A stretch of DNA of 64,000 bases from an uncultured Acidimicrobiaceae bacterium. GTDB lineage: Bacteria; Actinomycetota; Acidimicrobiia; Spongiisociales; UBA5794. The first letter of the stretch is position 1. The number at the start of each line of letters is the position of its first letter. The translations under genes were made by a program, and so were the position numbers. The stretch is from assembly GCA_947259365.1 (NCBI GenBank), contig CAMYMC010000050.1, forward strand, positions 1 to 64,000, in the 5' to 3' direction. Under the pieces are notes generated by a model, which did no database searches, was not told where the DNA came from, and saw only the letters and a program-made list of their open reading frames with translations. Below, piece by piece: positions 60,968 through 64,000 of the stretch.

Positions 60968-61825
60968 TCAGCCGTAGTCGTAGAAGCCCTTCCCCGTCTT
61001 GCGGCCCAGAAGCCCGGCCTCGACCATGCGCTTCAGCAGCGGTGGCGGCGCATACCGGGGCTCGCGGAACTCCTCGAAGAGCGATTCGGCGACGAACAGC
61101 ATGGTGTCGTTGCCGATGAGATCACTCAACGCCAGTGGGCCCATCGGATAGTTCGCGCCGTTCACCATGCCGGCGTCGATGTCCTCCTTCGACGCGAAGC
61201 CCTCCTCGTACATGGCGATCGCATCGATGATGTAGGGAACGAGGAGCTTGTTGACGACGAAGCCGGCCCGGTCCTTGGCGTGAACCACGGTCTTCGCGAG
61301 TTGCTTCTCGGCCAACGTCGCCGCTCTGTCCACGACCTCCGGTGCGGTCACGACGCTGCGGACGATCTCGACGAGGGGCATGACCGGTGCCGGGTTGAAG
61401 AAGTGCATCCCGACGACGCTCTCCGGCCGGCCGGTCGCGCCGCCGATCCGGGTGATGGGGATCGACGAGGTGTTCGAGGCGAGGATGCCGTCGTCGGCCG
61501 CGACGATGCGGTCGAGGTCGGAGAAGATCTGACGCTTGAGCTCCTCGTTCTCGACGACCGCTTCGATGACGACCTCGCGGTCCGCCATGACGGACAGGTC
61601 GGAGACGAAGATGATCCGGCCCAGTGCGGCGTCGTGGTCCTCGGCGCTGAGCTTGCCCCGCTCGAGCGCCCGGCCGAGCGACTTCGCCACCCGGACCCGC
61701 GCCGCCTCGGCGAGCTCCTCGGTCGCCTCGTGCACGGCGACCTCGATCCCGGCTTTGGCGCAGACTTCGGCGATCCCGGCGCCCATCTGGCCGCCGCCGA
61801 CGATGCCGACGCGTTCGATAGCCAT
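60968..61825 (-). CDS. hbd: 3-hydroxybutyryl-CoA dehydrogenase
   Basis: 285 residues. The NAD-binding motif is [21 protein letters not shown], and [40 protein letters not shown] holds the catalytic His. The C-terminal helical domain contains [19 protein letters not shown] and ends [12 protein letters not shown]. It oxidises short-chain 3-hydroxyacyl-CoA. The ATG at 61825 has GGGAGGG just upstream; ATG 61837 is the track start. No other beta-oxidation gene is adjacent. Confidence 0.95.
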   Translation of the reverse strand: MAIERVGIVGGGQMGAGIAEVCAKAGIEVAVHEATEELAEAARVRVAKSLGRALERGKLSAEDHDAALGRIIFVSDLSVMADREVVIEAVVENEELKRQIFSDLDRIVAADDGILASNTSSIPITRIGGATGRPESVVGMHFFNPAPVMPLVEIVRSVVTAPEVVDRAATLAEKQLAKTVVHAKDRAGFVVNKLLVPYIIDAIAMYEEGFASKEDIDAGMVNGANYPMGPLALSDLIGNDTMLFVAESLFEEFREPRYAPPPLLKRMVEAGLLGRKTGKGFYDYG

Positions 61826-61899
61826 CCGCCCTCCCATCGTTGCGCTGCCGTCTCACGAGCGTAGCCGGGCGACGTCGGCCCGGGCTCGGCGACTGCGGC

Positions 61900-62850
61900 T
61901 CAGACGTGCCCGGGCGGGTTCTGGATCGTGGAGAACGCCTGGCGCCGGTTCTCCACGATCTCGTAGCCGATCTGCTCGAGGGAGTCCATGAGCCAGAGGT
62001 GCGCCGCCTCACCGGGCCGGTAGTCGGCGGCGGCCATCCCCTGGATCCTGCCCTGCTCCTGGAGCTGTTTGACCTGCTTGTGGTTGTTGCGGGGCTCGAT
62101 CGTGTAGACACCGAGCGTCTTGCCGCCGTGCTGGTTGAGGATCGAGAACGCCGGAACGTCGCTGGGGCCGTCGGCGATGTAGATCATGTTGCGCAACGGC
62201 ACCCTGCGCTGCGACTCCGACATCCGGGAATTGACGTCGAGCTCGGGGTTCTTGTTGACCCCCTTGTTGATCTCGAACAGCGCCCTCGTCTTCGACGTGT
62301 TGTCGATCGTGTAGCCGAGGTGGCGGATGGCGCCGCCCGCCGGCTCGACGGGGAGCCGGGTCACGTACCCAGGCGGTGCCGAGTCCTCGACGAACGTGTT
62401 CGCCCAGATGCCGTCGACGTGGGCCGCGATCGGGCTGCCCTCGATCATCGGCCGGATACCGGTCGACGCGATGTAGTGCTCGACGGTGATGCCCTCGCGG
62501 GCGAATTCGGGAATCTCGCGAGCTCTCGCCCTCGTCGCCTCGAAGAACTCGGGAATCCCCGGGCAGGCCTCGAGCTTGCCGCCGAGCTGGCGCAGCTTGG
62601 CGTTCGTGAGTCCACTGAAGACGCCTGCCTCGACGTAGGTGAGGATGTGGAGGAGGTACGCCATGTCCTTGGCGAGGATCTCGCCGTGGGCGGCGTGATA
62701 GCCGACAAGACCCTCGACCTCGCGCCAGAACACCTCTTCGTCGACTCCGTACTCCTCGAAGATCGGGCCCTGCATGTTGTCGGCGATCAGGGTCCGGTCG
62801 AAGTCCCACAGAAAGGCAATCACCGTCTGGGTGTGGAGCGGGACGGGCAT
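61900..62850 (-). CDS. HAD-superfamily hydrolase
   Basis: 316 residues. Motif I is IAFLWDFDRTLIADNM (DxD nucleophile and acid), motif II/III regions include STGIRPMIEGSPI, and motif IV is IYIADGPSDVPAFSIL (acidic GPSD pair). A helical cap of about 100 residues follows motif I, as in phosphoserine-phosphatase-like HADs. The C-terminal 70 residues are an extension with a Lys/Gln-rich helix. Substrate unknown. The TAACCT -10 lies 6 nt upstream of the ATG and overlaps the preceding gene's stop. Confidence 0.9.
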   Translation of the reverse strand: MPVPLHTQTVIAFLWDFDRTLIADNMQGPIFEEYGVDEEVFWREVEGLVGYHAAHGEILAKDMAYLLHILTYVEAGVFSGLTNAKLRQLGGKLEACPGIPEFFEATRARAREIPEFAREGITVEHYIASTGIRPMIEGSPIAAHVDGIWANTFVEDSAPPGYVTRLPVEPAGGAIRHLGYTIDNTSKTRALFEINKGVNKNPELDVNSRMSESQRRVPLRNMIYIADGPSDVPAFSILNQHGGKTLGVYTIEPRNNHKQVKQLQEQGRIQGMAAADYRPGEAAHLWLMDSLEQIGYEIVENRRQAFSTIQNPPGHV

Positions 62851-62856
62851 GTCCAG

Positions 62857-62862
62857 AGGTTA
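62857..62862 (-). promoter_or_regulatory. -10 element TAACCT for the HAD gene, predicted leaderless
   Basis: Complement of aggtta, 6 nt upstream of the ATG at 62850. It includes the TAA stop of the preceding gene. Confidence 0.45.
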
Positions 62863-63252
62863 GGGCGTCTCGAAGCTCCCGAACGAGACCTCGCCGCCGT
62901 CGATCCACCACGGTTGCAGCCGGCAGGGAGAGCCGCGGAGCGCGGCATGAGCGGCGCCGAGGCGGTGGCTGGGCGTGAGGATGTCGATGCTCCAGCCCCT
63001 CGCCGCCAGCAACCAGACCGCAGACGCGAGCGAGCCGGCCTCCATCTCCTCCGGCAGGACGACCTCGACGATCCGCAGGTCGCCGGCGACCACGGCCCGA
63101 GCCCCGGTCACGTCTCCGGCCACCGCACCGTCGAGCAGCTGGGACAGGGGCACCTCAGCCACCCGCTCGTGTCTCGCCGCGTAGGTACGAACGGCCGACG
63201 TCGCCACCCTCGCCTCACTCGTGACCGCTGCGGCCTGAACCATGACGGCCAT
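62860..63252 (-). CDS. Small hypothetical cytosolic protein
   Basis: 130 residues, no signal peptide or membrane segment. The layout is an alpha-helical N-terminus (MAVMVQAAAVTSEARVATSAVRTYAARHERV) followed by an alternating beta-alpha region (LRIVEVVLPEEMEAGSLASAVWLLAARGWSIDILTP), which might be a receiver-like half-fold. GGAGAAGGGG precedes the ATG at 63252. It is divergent from the P-type ATPase gene. Family not recognised. Confidence 0.7.
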   Translation of the reverse strand: MAVMVQAAAVTSEARVATSAVRTYAARHERVAEVPLSQLLDGAVAGDVTGARAVVAGDLRIVEVVLPEEMEAGSLASAVWLLAARGWSIDILTPSHRLGAAHAALRGSPCRLQPWWIDGGEVSFGSFETP

Positions 63253-63399
63253 CGCCACCCCTTCTCCTCGATATGACTTACACGAGTGTAATTCGCTCGC
63301 GGCCGCGCCGCGCCCACCCCGAGGGGACCGGCCAGGGCGGCGGGTGCTCCGGCCGGCGAGAGCGGTACCCGGTGCGTGAGCGATGAAGGCGCGGCCGGG

Positions 63400-63405
63400 T
63401 ACCCT
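63400..63405 (+). promoter_or_regulatory. -10 element TACCCT for the P-type ATPase gene, predicted leaderless
   Basis: TACCCT ends 6 nt before the ATG at 63412. No ribosome-binding site is visible. Confidence 0.5.
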
Positions 63406-63411
63406 CGGCGC

Positions 63412-64000
63412 ATGGCCACGGAGATGCGAGACGCTCCCGCTGCGATGCCGGGGCTGACGAGTGCGCAGGTGCGCGACCGCATCGCCAGGGGCGCCGTCAA
63501 CACGATCCCGGCCGGCCCGAGCCGGACGACGGCCGAGATCGTGCGGGCGAACCTCGTCACCCGGTTCAACATCCTGCTCGGCGTCCTCCTCGTCGTGATC
63601 CTCGTCGCCGTCCGCGAGCCGCGCGATGCTCTCTTCGGCATCGTTCTCGTCACCAACGCCGCCATCGGCATCGTCCAGGAGCTGCGTGCCAAGGCGACGC
63701 TCGACCGGCTCGCCGTGCTCACCTCGCCCGCCATCCGGGTCGTTCGAGACGGGGCCCTGCGCGAGATCGCCGTCGACCAGATCGTCGTCGACGACGTCAT
63801 CGAGCTGCGCTCCGGAGATCAACTCCCGGTCGACGGCACCGTCCTCGGCGCCCGTGGTCTCGAGATCAACGAATCGCTGCTCACCGGGGAGTCGGATCCC
63901 GTCGTGAAACAACCCGGGGACGGTGCGCTCTCCGGGAGCTTCGTGGCGGCGGGGACGGGAAGGTACCGGGCCGACAGAGTGGGGGCGCACGCATACGCCG
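63412..64000 (+). CDS. Cation-transporting P-type ATPase, N-terminal part (runs off the right edge)
   Basis: The first 196 residues are present. The cation-ATPase N-terminal domain (GLTSAQVRDRIARGAVNT) is followed by the first two membrane helices (RFNILLGVLLVVILVAV, DALFGIVLVTNAAIGIVQEL) and the actuator domain with LEINESLLTGESDPVVKQ (TGES motif). The start resembles the calcium-type CtpE of mycobacteria. The phosphorylation site DKTGT and ion-binding helices are outside, so ion specificity cannot be read. Confidence 0.93.
   Translation, partial: MATEMRDAPAAMPGLTSAQVRDRIARGAVNTIPAGPSRTTAEIVRANLVTRFNILLGVLLVVILVAVREPRDALFGIVLVTNAAIGIVQELRAKATLDRLAVLTSPAIRVVRDGALREIAVDQIVVDDVIELRSGDQLPVDGTVLGARGLEINESLLTGESDPVVKQPGDGALSGSFVAAGTGRYRADRVGAHAYA

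Overview
This 64 kb window is high-GC, gene-dense bacterial chromosome and almost certainly comes from an actinomycete (Actinomycetota). The supporting markers are a bL37-type mini ribosomal protein, a DUF501 gene between ftsB and ppx, three F420/deazaflavin-type oxidoreductase genes, an EF-G paralogue of the FusA2 type, a gephyrin-like MoeA beside a small membrane gene, and GTG/TTG starts. Short -10 hexamers only 6-10 nt before many start codons suggest common leaderless transcription. Thr-rich linkers in lipoproteins resemble what is seen in Acidimicrobiia-like lineages, but I cannot fix the class. I saw no phage, insertion sequence, CRISPR array, rRNA or origin.

Layout. 1-11 kb: accessory and regulatory genes (a partial response regulator, two VOC proteins, an M50-like membrane protein, an RRM protein, degraded reading frames near 2.7-3.3 kb, an orphan iron-type binding lipoprotein, a small-membrane-protein/OmpR regulator/histidine kinase operon, a beta-propeller lipoprotein). 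11.2-23.2 kb: tRNA-Leu(TAA), the EF-G paralogue, then the leftward run pgsA, mfd, parvulin lipoprotein, mazG, eno, ftsB, DUF501, ppx. The genes from mfd to ppx are mostly start/stop overlapped or closely spaced. 23.4-26.1 kb: a NarL-type two-component pair divergent from a cupredoxin lipoprotein. 26.1-33.2 kb: leftward tRNA-Gln, truncated glmU, prs, aceK, yjbQ, rplY, pth, glpK. 33.3-40.4 kb: OsmC and rhodanese genes, then leftward metG-tatD-ksgA-ispE, an AbrB-type regulator, DUF192-rsmI, and bL37.

40.5-53 kb: a secreted HEXXH lipoprotein, glgC, a CocE-like hydrolase, two F420-type genes, and a leftward accessory metabolic cluster. The cluster holds a leader ORF, a zinc alcohol dehydrogenase, an HMGL-type synthase, an M24 protein with a changed metal ligand, a short dikinase without a PEP module and a MetE-C-like methyltransferase. 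It is the best candidate here for an undescribed pathway. 53-57 kb: tRNA-Ala(CGC), then plsY-moeA-moaC-mogA followed by a small membrane gene and a translin-family gene.

57-64 kb: mtnP, an 850-base region with nested inverted repeats and a decayed frame, then SAF-domain, uppP, F420-type PPOX and thioredoxin-like genes on the + strand, leftward hbd, HAD and hypothetical genes, and the start of a P-type ATPase running off the right edge.

Coordinates of coding regions include stop codons. Where the ORF track was extended upstream, I moved starts using ribosome-binding sites, stop/start overlaps, family N-termini or a -10 element. All functional calls come from reading the sequence by eye; no database search was run.
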